Origin: Pseudomonadota bacterium
GTDB taxonomy: Bacteria; Pseudomonadota; Alphaproteobacteria; Reyranellales; Reyranellaceae
Assembly (NCBI GenBank): GCA_018240685.1
Contig: JAFEFG010000007.1
Span: 1-64,000 of the forward strand
DNA: 64,000 nucleotides
Reading direction: 5' to 3'
This document shows, piece after piece, positions 53,059 through 60,964 of the stretch; the stretch's first letter is position 1; every line of letters starts with the position of its first letter. A program made the position numbers and the translations under genes. The notes under the pieces are model-generated. The model made no database searches. It saw nothing but the letters and a program-made list of their open reading frames with translations, and had not been told where the DNA came from.

Positions 53059-54894
53059 CTAGTCGAGCTCGAAGGCGTTCTTGTAGTCGAGCTTCAGCGA
53101 CGGATCCTGGTCTTCCTTCCTCAGGAAGCAGTTGCCGACCACCAGCACCTCGATCTCGCTGCCCATGAAGCAGCGGAACGCATCCTCCGGCGTGCAGACG
53201 ATCGGCTCGCCGCGCACATTGAACGAGGTGTTCACGACGACCGAGCTGCCGGTCTTGGCCTTGAAGGACGAGATCAGGTCGTAGAAGGCCGGGTTGGTTT
53301 CCTTATGCACGGTCTGGATGCGGCCGGAGTAGTCGATGTGCGTCACCGCCGGAATGTCGGAGCGCGGCACGTTCAGCTTGTCGATGCCGAACAGCTTCTC
53401 CTCGTCGGCCGTCATCTTCCGCCGGCGGCTCTCCACGACCGGCGCCACCATCAGCATGTAGGGACTGTCGGTGTTGATCTCGAAATACTTGTCGACGTCC
53501 TCACGCAGCACCGCCGGTGCAAAAGGACGGAACGACTCGCGATACTTGACCTTGAGATTGAGCGTCTTCTGCATCGAAGGCGAACGCGCGTCGCCCAGGA
53601 TGGAGCGCGCGCCGAGCGAGCGCGGACCGAATTCCATGCGGCCCTGCATCCAGCCGACGGCCTTCTCGTCGGCCAGCGCCTGCGCCGTCTGGTCGATCAT
53701 CTGCTCGCGCGTGAGGCGCGTGAACTTCGCGCCGACCTTGGTCAGGCGATCGGCGATCTCGTCGTCGCCGAACTCGGGGCCGAGATAGGAGCCGGCCATG
53801 CCGTCCATGTGGCCGTTGAGCTTGCGCGGCTGGCCCATGAAACCGTGATAGGCCGCGTAGGCGGCACCGACCGCTCCGCCGGCATCGCCAGCCGCCGGCT
53901 GCACCCAGATGTTCTCGAAGATGTTCTCACGCAGCAGCTTGCCGTTGGCGACGCAGTTCAGCGCCACGCCGCCGGCGAGACAGATGTTCCGGGCGCCGGT
54001 CTCCTTCTTCACCGAGCGGCCGAGCCGGATGACGATCTCCTCGGTCACGGCCTGCACGGACGCCGCCAGGTCCATGTGATGCTGAGTCAGCAGTTCCTCG
54101 GGCTTGCGCGCCTTGCCGCCGAACAGCTCGCCGAACTTGTCGTTCGTCATCCGCAGCCCGGTGCAGTAGTCGAAGTACTGCTGGTCGAGGCGGAAAGTGC
54201 CGTCCTCCTTGAGGTCGACGATCTTGTCGAGGATCAGGCTCTTGTATTTCGGCTCGCCATATGGGGCGAGGCCCATGACCTTGTACTCGCCCGAGTTGAC
54301 CTTGAAGCCGGTGTAATAGGTGAAGGCCGAGTAGAGCAGGCCGAGCGAGTGCGGAAAGTGGATCTCCCGCAGCATCTCCAGCTTGTTGCCCTGCCCCCAG
54401 CCCAGCGACGTGGTCGCCCACTCGCCGACGCCGTCCATGCACAGCACCGCCGCCTCTTCGAACGGCGAAGGAAAGAAGGCCGAGGCCGCGTGGCTCTGAT
54501 GGTGTTCGCCGAACAGCAGGCGCTTCTGCCAGTCGAAGTCCGGCTGCCACTTCTTCATCTCGTCGCGCAGCAGCGTCTTCTGGAACAGCTTCTCCTTCAG
54601 CCACAGCGGCATGGCCATCCGGAAGGAGTTGAAGCCGCGCGGCGCGTAGGCGAGGTAGGTCTCGATCAGCCGCTCGAACTTCAGGAACGGCTTGTCGTAG
54701 AAGGCGACGTAGTCGACGTCGGCCAGCTTGATGCCCGCATTGTCGAGGCAATACTCGACCGCGTTCTGCGGAAAGCCCGCATCGTGCTTCTTGCGTGTGA
54801 AGCGTTCTTCCTGCGCCGCAGCGACAAGATGCCCATCCTCGACCAGTGCCGCAGCGCTGTCGTGATAGAAGGCCGAGATTCCCAACACACGCAT
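53059..54894 (-). CDS. carbamoyltransferase, NodU/CmcH (TobZ) family
   Basis: 611 residues. N-terminal Kae1-like domain: 'RVLGISAFYHDSAAALVEDG' and 'EERFTRKKHDAGFP', with metal-binding histidines in 'LLFGEHHQSHAASAFFPSPF', 'AAVLCMDGVGEWATTSLGWG' and 'LAGGVALNCVANGKLLRENI'. The C-terminal YrdC-like part has 'FRPFAPAVLREDVDKYFE', 'VTHIDYSGRIQTVHKETNP' and 'VVVNTSFNVRGEPIVCTPED'. It transfers a carbamoyl group to a hydroxyl of an acceptor made from carbamoyl phosphate and ATP. With SxtJ and DUF5989 upstream it forms a known three-gene cassette of uncertain product. Confidence 0.96.
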   Translation of the reverse strand: MRVLGISAFYHDSAAALVEDGHLVAAAQEERFTRKKHDAGFPQNAVEYCLDNAGIKLADVDYVAFYDKPFLKFERLIETYLAYAPRGFNSFRMAMPLWLKEKLFQKTLLRDEMKKWQPDFDWQKRLLFGEHHQSHAASAFFPSPFEEAAVLCMDGVGEWATTSLGWGQGNKLEMLREIHFPHSLGLLYSAFTYYTGFKVNSGEYKVMGLAPYGEPKYKSLILDKIVDLKEDGTFRLDQQYFDYCTGLRMTNDKFGELFGGKARKPEELLTQHHMDLAASVQAVTEEIVIRLGRSVKKETGARNICLAGGVALNCVANGKLLRENIFENIWVQPAAGDAGGAVGAAYAAYHGFMGQPRKLNGHMDGMAGSYLGPEFGDDEIADRLTKVGAKFTRLTREQMIDQTAQALADEKAVGWMQGRMEFGPRSLGARSILGDARSPSMQKTLNLKVKYRESFRPFAPAVLREDVDKYFEINTDSPYMLMVAPVVESRRRKMTADEEKLFGIDKLNVPRSDIPAVTHIDYSGRIQTVHKETNPAFYDLISSFKAKTGSSVVVNTSFNVRGEPIVCTPEDAFRCFMGSEIEVLVVGNCFLRKEDQDPSLKLDYKNAFELD

Positions 54895-54911
54895 GAAGCG
54901 CCGCGCTCCGA

Positions 54912-55064
54912 TCAGAACAGGGTGTAGATGAACGGCGCGATGGCCGAGCCCTTCGTCAGCACGATCAGGCCGCCGAACACCACCATCATGATGAGGATCG
55001 GCAGCAGCCAGAACTTCTTGCGTTCCCGCATGAAGGCCCAGAGTTCGACGATAATGGAACCCAT
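54912..55064 (-). CDS. DUF5989 family small membrane protein
   Basis: 50 residues, too short for automated calling at 60 residues but clear. 'MGSIIVELWAFMRERKKFWL' then the membrane segment 'LPILIMMVVFGGLIVLTKGS' and the conserved end 'AIAPFIYTLF'. This matches the DUF5989 pattern of a basic helix, one membrane helix and a PFIYTLF end. It sits between the SxtJ-like gene and the carbamoyltransferase, its usual neighbours. An AGGACC-like purine stretch lies upstream. Probably assists membrane association of the carbamoyltransferase. Confidence 0.88.
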   Translation of the reverse strand: MGSIIVELWAFMRERKKFWLLPILIMMVVFGGLIVLTKGSAIAPFIYTLF

Positions 55065-55085
55065 TCGAAGACGGTCCTTTCGAGA

Positions 55086-55517
55086 TCAGAACTGGTTGCG
55101 CATGGACTGCGGCGGCGGCCCCGGCGGCTCCCGCTCGATCCAGTAGCTCCGGGCGCCGCGGTCAAGCTTGAGGCGCAGGAAATCCTTGCCCGTCGCGCGC
55201 ATGAGCACGCCGATCGGCGTTATGGTCACGAAGAACAGCAGGCCGAGCACGATCGGGTTGACCACCTTGTAGAGGAGCAACCCGAACTTCAGCCACAGTC
55301 GATTGAGGGGATTGAGGATGCGCGGATAGACCAGCGCAACAATGAGAAAGAGCGCCGCCAGCGGCAAGGTCCAATGCCAGCCGGCGTGGCCTCTCCACCA
55401 GGAGAGGCCACTGACGAGGGCAAAAAACCCGGCAAAGACCAGACCGAATCCCCGGTCCGAACCTGCCTTCACGTGGTCGTCGCGCGAATAGTCCTCGTGT
55501 AACTGGCTGGTCGCCAT
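55086..55517 (-). CDS. SxtJ family membrane protein
   Basis: 143 residues. Three hydrophobic segments, 'GLVFAGFFALVSGLSWWRGH', 'LPLAALFLIVALVYPRILNP' and 'VNPIVLGLLFFVTITPIGVL', followed by the conserved 'MRATGKDFLRLKLDRGARSY' and an Arg/Glu-rich end 'WIEREPPGPPPQSM'. This is the SxtJ-type protein named after the saxitoxin cluster, always next to carbamoyltransferases. First gene of the minus-strand cassette; here there is no other toxin-synthesis gene, so a saxitoxin role is not implied. Confidence 0.9.
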   Translation of the reverse strand: MATSQLHEDYSRDDHVKAGSDRGFGLVFAGFFALVSGLSWWRGHAGWHWTLPLAALFLIVALVYPRILNPLNRLWLKFGLLLYKVVNPIVLGLLFFVTITPIGVLMRATGKDFLRLKLDRGARSYWIEREPPGPPPQSMRNQF

Positions 55518-55595
55518 TCGAAGCCGTCGGATCCCTGAAAATGCGGGCCCTTAAGTCCCCGATCGTTACCGCCAAGTCAACGGCGCGAACGGAAC

Positions 55596-56252
55596 TTATT
55601 GCCGGGCTGTCCCCAGCCCGTGCTCCAGCAGCGCCCGGAGGGTCAGGCGCCAGATGCCGGCCGCCCGCTCCAGGGTCAGCCCGTCACGACGACGCAGCAC
55701 GATCCAAGCATCGAGGGACAGGGCCGCACCGATGGCGTCGGCCAGTTCCTCGCGCGCGGTCTCGCCCAAGGGTGCGAACTCCGGAGCAAAGACCTCCATA
55801 GTGGCATCACGCAACTGCTGGCGCAGCGCCAGTCCACGCTCCTGCAGGGCGGGATGATGGACGAACTGGCCGGCCGCCACGCGCAGGGGAACGGCCTTGT
55901 CGAACATCTGCACCAGCCCCTCGACGAGGGCATCGACGCGCGCCTCGAGCGGCTGATCCGCCGGCGGCGGCGGCGCGACCGGGATTTCCTTGCTCATGCT
56001 GTCGGCCACAGTTACGAAAAGTGACTCGACATCCCCGAAATGCTGGAAGACCGAGCGGACGGAGACATCCGCCCGCCTCGCCACGCCCACGACGGTGGGG
56101 GCTTCGCTGGTCTCTTCGATCATCGCCTTCGCGGCTTCGATGATCTTGCGGCGAGTCGCAGCCGCCCGCCTGTTGCGCCCATCCGTCCGGACCAATTCAC
56201 CTACTTCAACTGCCACGGCGTTGCCGCGCGGCATGACCGCTGCTTCGCTCAT
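55596..56252 (-). CDS. TetR family transcriptional regulator
   Basis: 218 residues from the ATG at 56252 (GGAAAG 5 nt upstream; the frame is open to 56390). The HTH region is 'ATRRKIIEAAKAMIEETSEA', 'PTVVGVARRADVSVRSVFQH' and 'FGDVESLFVTVADSM' (residues 29-85). The C-terminal ligand domain is helical and not assigned. It is divergent from a HAD hydrolase gene, 129 nt away, which may be its target. Confidence 0.9.
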   Translation of the reverse strand: MSEAAVMPRGNAVAVEVGELVRTDGRNRRAAATRRKIIEAAKAMIEETSEAPTVVGVARRADVSVRSVFQHFGDVESLFVTVADSMSKEIPVAPPPPADQPLEARVDALVEGLVQMFDKAVPLRVAAGQFVHHPALQERGLALRQQLRDATMEVFAPEFAPLGETAREELADAIGAALSLDAWIVLRRRDGLTLERAAGIWRLTLRALLEHGLGTARQ

Positions 56253-56381
56253 TTGCACTTTCCCGACCGGAGTGATGGCATCCGGGTGGTCGAGGATGAC
56301 CGCGCCCGTTGCCTGTGGAGGCGGTGAGATATAAGCCGACTGCGGCAGGAACAAGGTAAAGACGGTCGCACTGTGCAGAAT

Positions 56382-57041
56382 ATGAGCCATGCAAATTTTC
56401 CCAAAGCCGTCCTCTGGGATTTCGGCGGAGTCATCCTAAGCAGCCCCTTCGAGGCCTTCCGGATCTATGAGCGCGAAGCGGGACTCCCCGAAGATTTCAT
56501 TCGCGGCCTCAATGCGCGCAATCCAGACACCAATGCGTGGGCAAAAATGGAACGAAGTGAGGTCTCGCTCGAGGCCTTCGTCACCTTGTTCGAGGCCGAA
56601 GCTGCAGAGGTCGGGCACAAGATCGACGGGTGGCGCGTCCTGAAGTCGATCAGCGGCGACATTCGGCCGCAGATGGTGGAAGCGCTACGCCGCTGCAAAG
56701 CGTCCTTCCGCGTCGCCTGCATCACCAACAACATGAAGGCGGGCGAAGGCCCGGCCATGGCCCGGGATCCGGCAAAAGCGGCCGCCGTGGCAGAAGTGAT
56801 GGCGCTGTTCGAGGAAGTGATCGAGTCGAGCAAAGTCGGCCTGCGCAAGCCGGATCCCCGCATCTACCGGCACGCCTGCGACCTGCTCGGGGTCGCGCCT
56901 GAAGACTGCGTCTATCTCGACGATCTCGGCATCAACCTGAAGCCTGCGCGCGCACTCGGCATGCGTACGATCAAGGTCGGCAACCCCGACGTCGCGCTCG
57001 CCGAACTCGAGGCGATCGTCGGCATTCCCCTGCGTGACTAA
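56382..57041 (+). CDS. HAD family hydrolase, epoxide-hydrolase N-terminal-like phosphatase
   Basis: 219 residues from the ATG at 56382. HAD motif I 'KAVLWDFGGVILSSPFEAFR' (nucleophile Asp, second Asp replaced by Gly as in the soluble epoxide hydrolase phosphatase group), motif II 'VACITNNMKAG', motif III/IV 'SSKVGLRKPDPRIYRHACDL' and 'EDCVYLDDLGINLKPARALG'. It probably removes phosphate from a small metabolite. A 13-bp inverted repeat begins at its stop codon. Confidence 0.92.
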   Translation: MSHANFPKAVLWDFGGVILSSPFEAFRIYEREAGLPEDFIRGLNARNPDTNAWAKMERSEVSLEAFVTLFEAEAAEVGHKIDGWRVLKSISGDIRPQMVEALRRCKASFRVACITNNMKAGEGPAMARDPAKAAAVAEVMALFEEVIESSKVGLRKPDPRIYRHACDLLGVAPEDCVYLDDLGINLKPARALGMRTIKVGNPDVALAELEAIVGIPLRD

Positions 57042-57140
57042 AGCGCGATGACTTTTGCTTCGCCCGTCGCGCCCGCGCTCCTAGCGTCAGCCGCGCCTGC
57101 GCCGGGACGACGGCATGAGTTGACGATAAGTCATCGCGCT
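57042..57140. repeat. 13-bp inverted repeat spanning the HAD-recX gap
   Basis: AGCGCGATGACTT (57042-57054) and AAGTCATCGCGCT (57128-57140) are perfect inverted copies 73 nt apart, starting at the last base of the HAD stop codon and ending 14 nt before the recX start. The stretch between is GC-rich without a gene. It could be a small palindromic repeat element or end signals of an RNA; a regulator binding at two sites is less likely. Confidence 0.6.
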
Positions 57141-57154
57141 GTTGCGGGCACTTC

Positions 57155-57709
57155 GTGAAGCGGCCGGCGCGCCCGATCACGGCCACGTACCTGCAGAACG
57201 CGGCCACGTTCTACCTCGAACGCTATCCCAGTACGGCCGAGGGCCTGCGCCGCGTCCTCAATCGCCGGGTGCGCAGGGCGGAGCTCGCCGAGGCGCCGAT
57301 CATCGACAACGTGCAGCAGACGATCGACGCCATCGTGGCGAAGTTCGTCGGTGCCGGCATGATCGACGACGAAGCCTTCGCCCAAACCAAGGCACGCGCC
57401 CTTCACCGACGCGGGACATCGAACAAGGTCACTCGCCAGAAACTCAAACTCGCCGGAGTCGACGGCGCCACGCTCGACCGCGCGATGGCGGGCCTCGACC
57501 AGGAGCTGCACACTGATCCGCGCCGGCGCGAGTGGACCGCGGCCGTCGCCCTGGCACGCCGCAGGCGCCTCGGCCCCTACCGGCCGGAAAAGGACCGCAA
57601 GGAGCGGCGCGACCGCGACCTCGCAGCAATGGCGCGCGCCGGTTTCGACTACGCCCTTGCTCGCAAGGTGATCGATGCAGTGAGCGTCGAGTCGCTGGAC
57701 GAGGACTGA
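57155..57709 (+). CDS. recX: regulatory protein RecX family
   Basis: 184 residues from a GTG at 57155. RecX proteins are three-helix repeat proteins that bind in the groove of the RecA filament and limit its activity. Visible repeats: 'ATYLQNAATFYLERYPSTAE' with 'LRRVLNRRVRRAEL', 'IVAKFVGAGMIDDEAFAQTK' with 'ARALHRRGTSNKVTRQKLKL', and 'DLAAMARAGFDYALARKVID'. recA is not nearby; the next gene is an ArsC-like protein. Confidence 0.9.
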   Translation: MKRPARPITATYLQNAATFYLERYPSTAEGLRRVLNRRVRRAELAEAPIIDNVQQTIDAIVAKFVGAGMIDDEAFAQTKARALHRRGTSNKVTRQKLKLAGVDGATLDRAMAGLDQELHTDPRRREWTAAVALARRRRLGPYRPEKDRKERRDRDLAAMARAGFDYALARKVIDAVSVESLDED

Positions 57710-57730
57710 ACAGGGCGCCAAGCTGTATCG

Positions 57731-58081
57731 ATGACCATCACCATCTGGCACAATCCGCGCTGCAGCAAGTCGCGGCAGACGCTCGAGCTCCTGCACAAGA
57801 AGGGCGTGACGCCCACGATCCGCGAGTATCTCAAGGAGCCGCCGACCAAGGCCGAGGTCGAGAAGCTCATCGACCTGGTGGGCGGCGACCCGAGTGAGCT
57901 GATCCGCGACGGCGAGGCCGAGTTCAAGGCGCTCAAGAAGAAAAAGAACGAGCTCGGCAAGGCGGACATCGTCAAGGCGATTGCCGCCCATCCCATCCTG
58001 CTGCAGCGCCCTATCGTGGTGTCGGGCTCGCGTGCAGCCATCGGCCGGCCACCCGAGGCGGTGTTGCCCCTGTTGAAGTAG
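57731..58081 (+). CDS. arsC: ArsC family glutaredoxin-dependent reductase
   Basis: 116 residues. Motif 'TIWHNPRCSKSRQTLELLHK' with the catalytic Cys near residue 11, followed by 'IREYLKEPPTKAEVEKLIDL' and 'ILLQRPIVVSGSRAAIGRPP' (RP motif with Arg). This matches plasmid-type ArsC arsenate reductases, which use glutathione and glutaredoxin. There is no arsR or arsB beside it, so the true substrate may differ. It ends 3 nt before the cyclase gene. Confidence 0.9.
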   Translation: MTITIWHNPRCSKSRQTLELLHKKGVTPTIREYLKEPPTKAEVEKLIDLVGGDPSELIRDGEAEFKALKKKKNELGKADIVKAIAAHPILLQRPIVVSGSRAAIGRPPEAVLPLLK

Positions 58082-58084
58082 CCC

Positions 58085-59755
58085 ATGGTCGGGCGGCTTC
58101 GCCTCTGGTCGGGCTACGTCCTCCTTTTCTACGTCACCACGCATCTCCTCAATCACGCCCTCGGCCTCATCTCGCTGAGGGTGCTCGAGGACGGCCGGCA
58201 CTGGTTCGTGCTGATCTGGCACAGCCTGCCCGGGCAAATCGTTCTCTACAGCGCCCTTCTCCTCCACCTCACGCTCGCGTTCTGGGCGCTGCTGCGCCGT
58301 CGCACCCTGCGATTGTCGCCCTGGGAATGGACGCAGTTCGTCCTCGGCATGTCGATCATTCCCTTCGGCACGCTTCATGTGGTCGGCACGCGCATCGCCC
58401 ACGATTATTTCGGCGTCGAAACAGGCTATCCGTGGGTGCTGGGATCCCTGGTCACAGGCACGTGGCTGGGCGTCGTGCGCCAGTTCGGGCTCGTACTCGT
58501 GGTCTGGATCCATGCCTGCATCGGCATCCACTTCGCCTGGCGCCTGCGCCCCTGGTATGCGACGTGGCTGCCGCTGTTCTATGCCGTCGCGCTGCTGGTG
58601 CCGGCGGCAGGACTCGGCGGCGCAGCGATAGCGCTGCGGGACTTCGCCGACCTCGCGCGCCAGCCGGGCTTCCTCGACAATGTCTTCGATGTTGTGCACG
58701 CACCGAACAGCGAGGACATCGCCGCGCTCTATGCGCTGTCGGACGATCTCGTGGCGATAGCCGCTGCGCTGCTCGTCGCCAGTTTCGGCGCCCGCCCGCT
58801 GCGCGACCTGTGGGAGCGCCGGGCCGGCGTCGTGCAGCTGACTTATGGTGAAAACAGAACCGTTTCAGCACCGACGGGCCTCTCCATCCTCGAGATGAGC
58901 CGCTTCGGCGGCATCCCTCACGCGTCGGTCTGCGGCGGACGGGGGCGCTGCTCGACCTGCCGCGTGCGGATCGGGGGGCCCGATCGCGCGCTGCTGCCGC
59001 CACCGTCGCCGGAAGAGCAGAAGGTGCTTGCCCGCATCGGGGCTCCCGAGAATGTCCGCCTCGCCTGCCAGCTTCGCCCGCCGCCGGGCCGCTATCGCGT
59101 GACGCCCCTGCTGCCCGCCTCGTCCGGGCCGGTCGAAGCCTATCGTCGCCAGCCGCAGGCACATGGCGGCGAGCGCTTCGTCGCCATCCTGTTTGCCGAC
59201 ATTCGCGGCTTCACCTCGATTTCGGAGGGCCGCCTGCCCTACGACGTCGTGTTCCTGCTCAATCGTTATTTCCGCGCGACCGGTCAGGCCGTGCAGGCGG
59301 CTGGCGGACGGCTCGACAAGTTCATCGGCGACGGCGTCATGGCGATCTTCGGACTCAATACGGATCCGCAGACAGCCTGTCGCCAGGCCCTCGATGCGGC
59401 GCAGCGCATGAGCGCAGCCCTTGACGATCTCAACGAGGCGCTGTCGGGCGATCTCGACCAGCCCCTGCGCATCGGTATCGGCCTGCACGCAGGCCCGGCC
59501 ATCGTGGGCGAGATGGGCTTCGAGCGCGTTTCCTCGCTGACCGCGATCGGCGACACCGTCAACACCGCGAGCCGGCTCGAGACCCTGACCAAGGAATTCG
59601 GCGTCGAACTGGTTGTCTCACAGGACCTGCTCGATCGTGCCGGCGTCCAGTTGCCAACCGCGCCCGACCATGAGGTTGAGATCCGCGGCCGCCAGAGTCG
59701 GCTGACTGTGCGGGCGGTCGCGCGGGCTATCGATCTCACGAGCTTGTCATCTTAA
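58085..59755 (+). CDS. membrane-bound adenylate cyclase with 2Fe-2S ferredoxin domain
   Basis: 556 residues with three parts. Residues 1-250 are about six membrane helices with several His ('YVTTHLLNHALGLIS', 'LHVVGTRIAHDYFG', 'VVWIHACIGIHFAW'), resembling haem-binding succinate dehydrogenase/cytochrome b anchors. Residues 255-345 are a plant-type 2Fe-2S ferredoxin: 'HASVCGGRGRCSTCRVRIGG' with a fourth Cys in 'VRLACQLRPP'. Residues 365-545 are a class III cyclase: 'FVAILFADIRGFTSISEGRL' (first metal Asp), 'LDKFIGDGVMAIFG' (Lys for adenine, second Asp), 'IGDTVNTASRLETLTKEFGV'. It should make cAMP in response to redox state (inferred). Confidence 0.95.
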   Translation: MVGRLRLWSGYVLLFYVTTHLLNHALGLISLRVLEDGRHWFVLIWHSLPGQIVLYSALLLHLTLAFWALLRRRTLRLSPWEWTQFVLGMSIIPFGTLHVVGTRIAHDYFGVETGYPWVLGSLVTGTWLGVVRQFGLVLVVWIHACIGIHFAWRLRPWYATWLPLFYAVALLVPAAGLGGAAIALRDFADLARQPGFLDNVFDVVHAPNSEDIAALYALSDDLVAIAAALLVASFGARPLRDLWERRAGVVQLTYGENRTVSAPTGLSILEMSRFGGIPHASVCGGRGRCSTCRVRIGGPDRALLPPPSPEEQKVLARIGAPENVRLACQLRPPPGRYRVTPLLPASSGPVEAYRRQPQAHGGERFVAILFADIRGFTSISEGRLPYDVVFLLNRYFRATGQAVQAAGGRLDKFIGDGVMAIFGLNTDPQTACRQALDAAQRMSAALDDLNEALSGDLDQPLRIGIGLHAGPAIVGEMGFERVSSLTAIGDTVNTASRLETLTKEFGVELVVSQDLLDRAGVQLPTAPDHEVEIRGRQSRLTVRAVARAIDLTSLSS

Positions 59756-59811
59756 ATTCGTTGCGATGACCGGTATCTCCGAAACAATCGTCTGATCATC
59801 AGGAGGCCACG

Positions 59812-60297
59812 ATGCGCTCAACCCTTCTTTCCTGCGTTGCGCTGTGTGCGTTCGCCCTGTCGACAGCCGCTCTGGCAGCAGGCGGCGGCAGCAGCGGCCT
59901 CGACAGCCCCCAGACAAAGCCCTCCGATCCGAATTACACCCGCGCCAAATCGATGATCGAGGCCAAGAACTACCAGGGGGCAATGCCGCTCCTGCAGCAG
60001 GTGGTGGCCAAGGATCCCAAGAATGCGGATGCCTATACGCTGATGGGCTATGCCACGCGCAAGTCGGGCGATCCGAACGGCTCGCTGCAGTACTACAACC
60101 AGGCGCTGGCGCTCGATCCCAAGCACATCGGCGCCCACGAATATATCGGCGAGGCCTATCTGATGCTCGGCCGACCGGCCGATGCCGAGCAGCATCTGGC
60201 ACGGCTCGATTCGATCTGCGTCTTCGGCTGCACCGAATACAAGATGCTGAAGGCGGCGATCGCCGACTACAAGGCAGGCAGGAAGCCGACGAACTGA
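59812..60297 (+). CDS. TPR repeat exported protein
   Basis: 161 residues. Signal peptide 'LSCVALCAFALSTAALAA' followed by a Gly/Ser-rich link and two to three TPRs: 'YTRAKSMIEAKNYQGAMPLL', 'ADAYTLMGYATRKSGDPNGS' and 'IGAHEYIGEAYLMLGRPADA', ending with a Cys pair 'LDSICVFGCTEY'. Periplasmic protein-protein interaction module. It follows the cyclase by 56 nt and may be in the same transcript. Convergent with LysE. Confidence 0.88.
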   Translation: MRSTLLSCVALCAFALSTAALAAGGGSSGLDSPQTKPSDPNYTRAKSMIEAKNYQGAMPLLQQVVAKDPKNADAYTLMGYATRKSGDPNGSLQYYNQALALDPKHIGAHEYIGEAYLMLGRPADAEQHLARLDSICVFGCTEYKMLKAAIADYKAGRKPTN

Positions 60298-60299
60298 TC

Positions 60300-60932
60300 C
60301 TATCGCACGTCGTCGAGCGCCAGTCGCACGGCGAGGCCGGCGAATACCGTTCCCAGCAGGTACTGCGGCGCACGGCGCAGGCGGCGTTGTCTGGTCAGCG
60401 CCCTTCCGAGCCCGCTGGCGGTCATGATGACGACGCCGTTGACGATCAGGCCGATCAGATTGAGCAAAGTTGCGAACAGCATGATCTGCACAGCGACCGA
60501 CCCTGCTTCGGGCCGAACGAATTGAGGGAAGAGGGCCAACACGAACAGCGCCATTTTCGGATTGAGCAGATTCGTGAACAGGCCCTGGCGAAAGACCGAA
60601 CCGACGGAGTAACGCCGTGCCTCCGGGCTCGGCGCGAACACTGTCCCGGTGGAACGGAACGCCCTCCAGGCAAGATAAAGCAGATACGCCGCACCGAGAT
60701 ACCGGACCACGTCGTAAGCGACCGGCACGGCAACGAAGAGCTGCGACAGGCCGAAAGCCGCCGCCAGAGCGTGGCAATAGGTACCGGCCTGGATGCCGGC
60801 GAGCGTCGCGAAGCCCGACGCCCTTCCCTGGCCGATGCTCCGCGAGGCGATCAGCAACATATCTGGCCCTGGCGTCACAGTGAGCGCCAGGCAGGCAGCC
60901 GCGAACAGGGCGAGCGTGGAAAAGTCGGGCAT
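60300..60932 (-). CDS. LysE family amino-acid exporter
   Basis: 210 residues from the ATG at 60932. Six membrane helices with the LysE/RhtB signature: 'LALTVTPGPDMLLIASRSIG', 'QGRASGFATLAGIQAGTYCH', 'YLGAAYLLYLAWRAFRS' and 'GLFTNLLNPKMALFVLALFP'. These proteins export amino acids or similar small molecules by proton exchange. It is 32 nt downstream of a universal stress protein gene on the same strand. Confidence 0.93.
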   Translation of the reverse strand: MPDFSTLALFAAACLALTVTPGPDMLLIASRSIGQGRASGFATLAGIQAGTYCHALAAAFGLSQLFVAVPVAYDVVRYLGAAYLLYLAWRAFRSTGTVFAPSPEARRYSVGSVFRQGLFTNLLNPKMALFVLALFPQFVRPEAGSVAVQIMLFATLLNLIGLIVNGVVIMTASGLGRALTRQRRLRRAPQYLLGTVFAGLAVRLALDDVR

Positions 60933-60964
60933 CCGCGGACCTCCGCCCTCCAGTGTCCGGCCGT

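Noticed and set aside
55086-55517. Saxitoxin biosynthesis based on the SxtJ-like protein
   Set aside because: SxtJ relatives occur with carbamoyltransferases in many non-producers, and none of the core saxitoxin genes are present.
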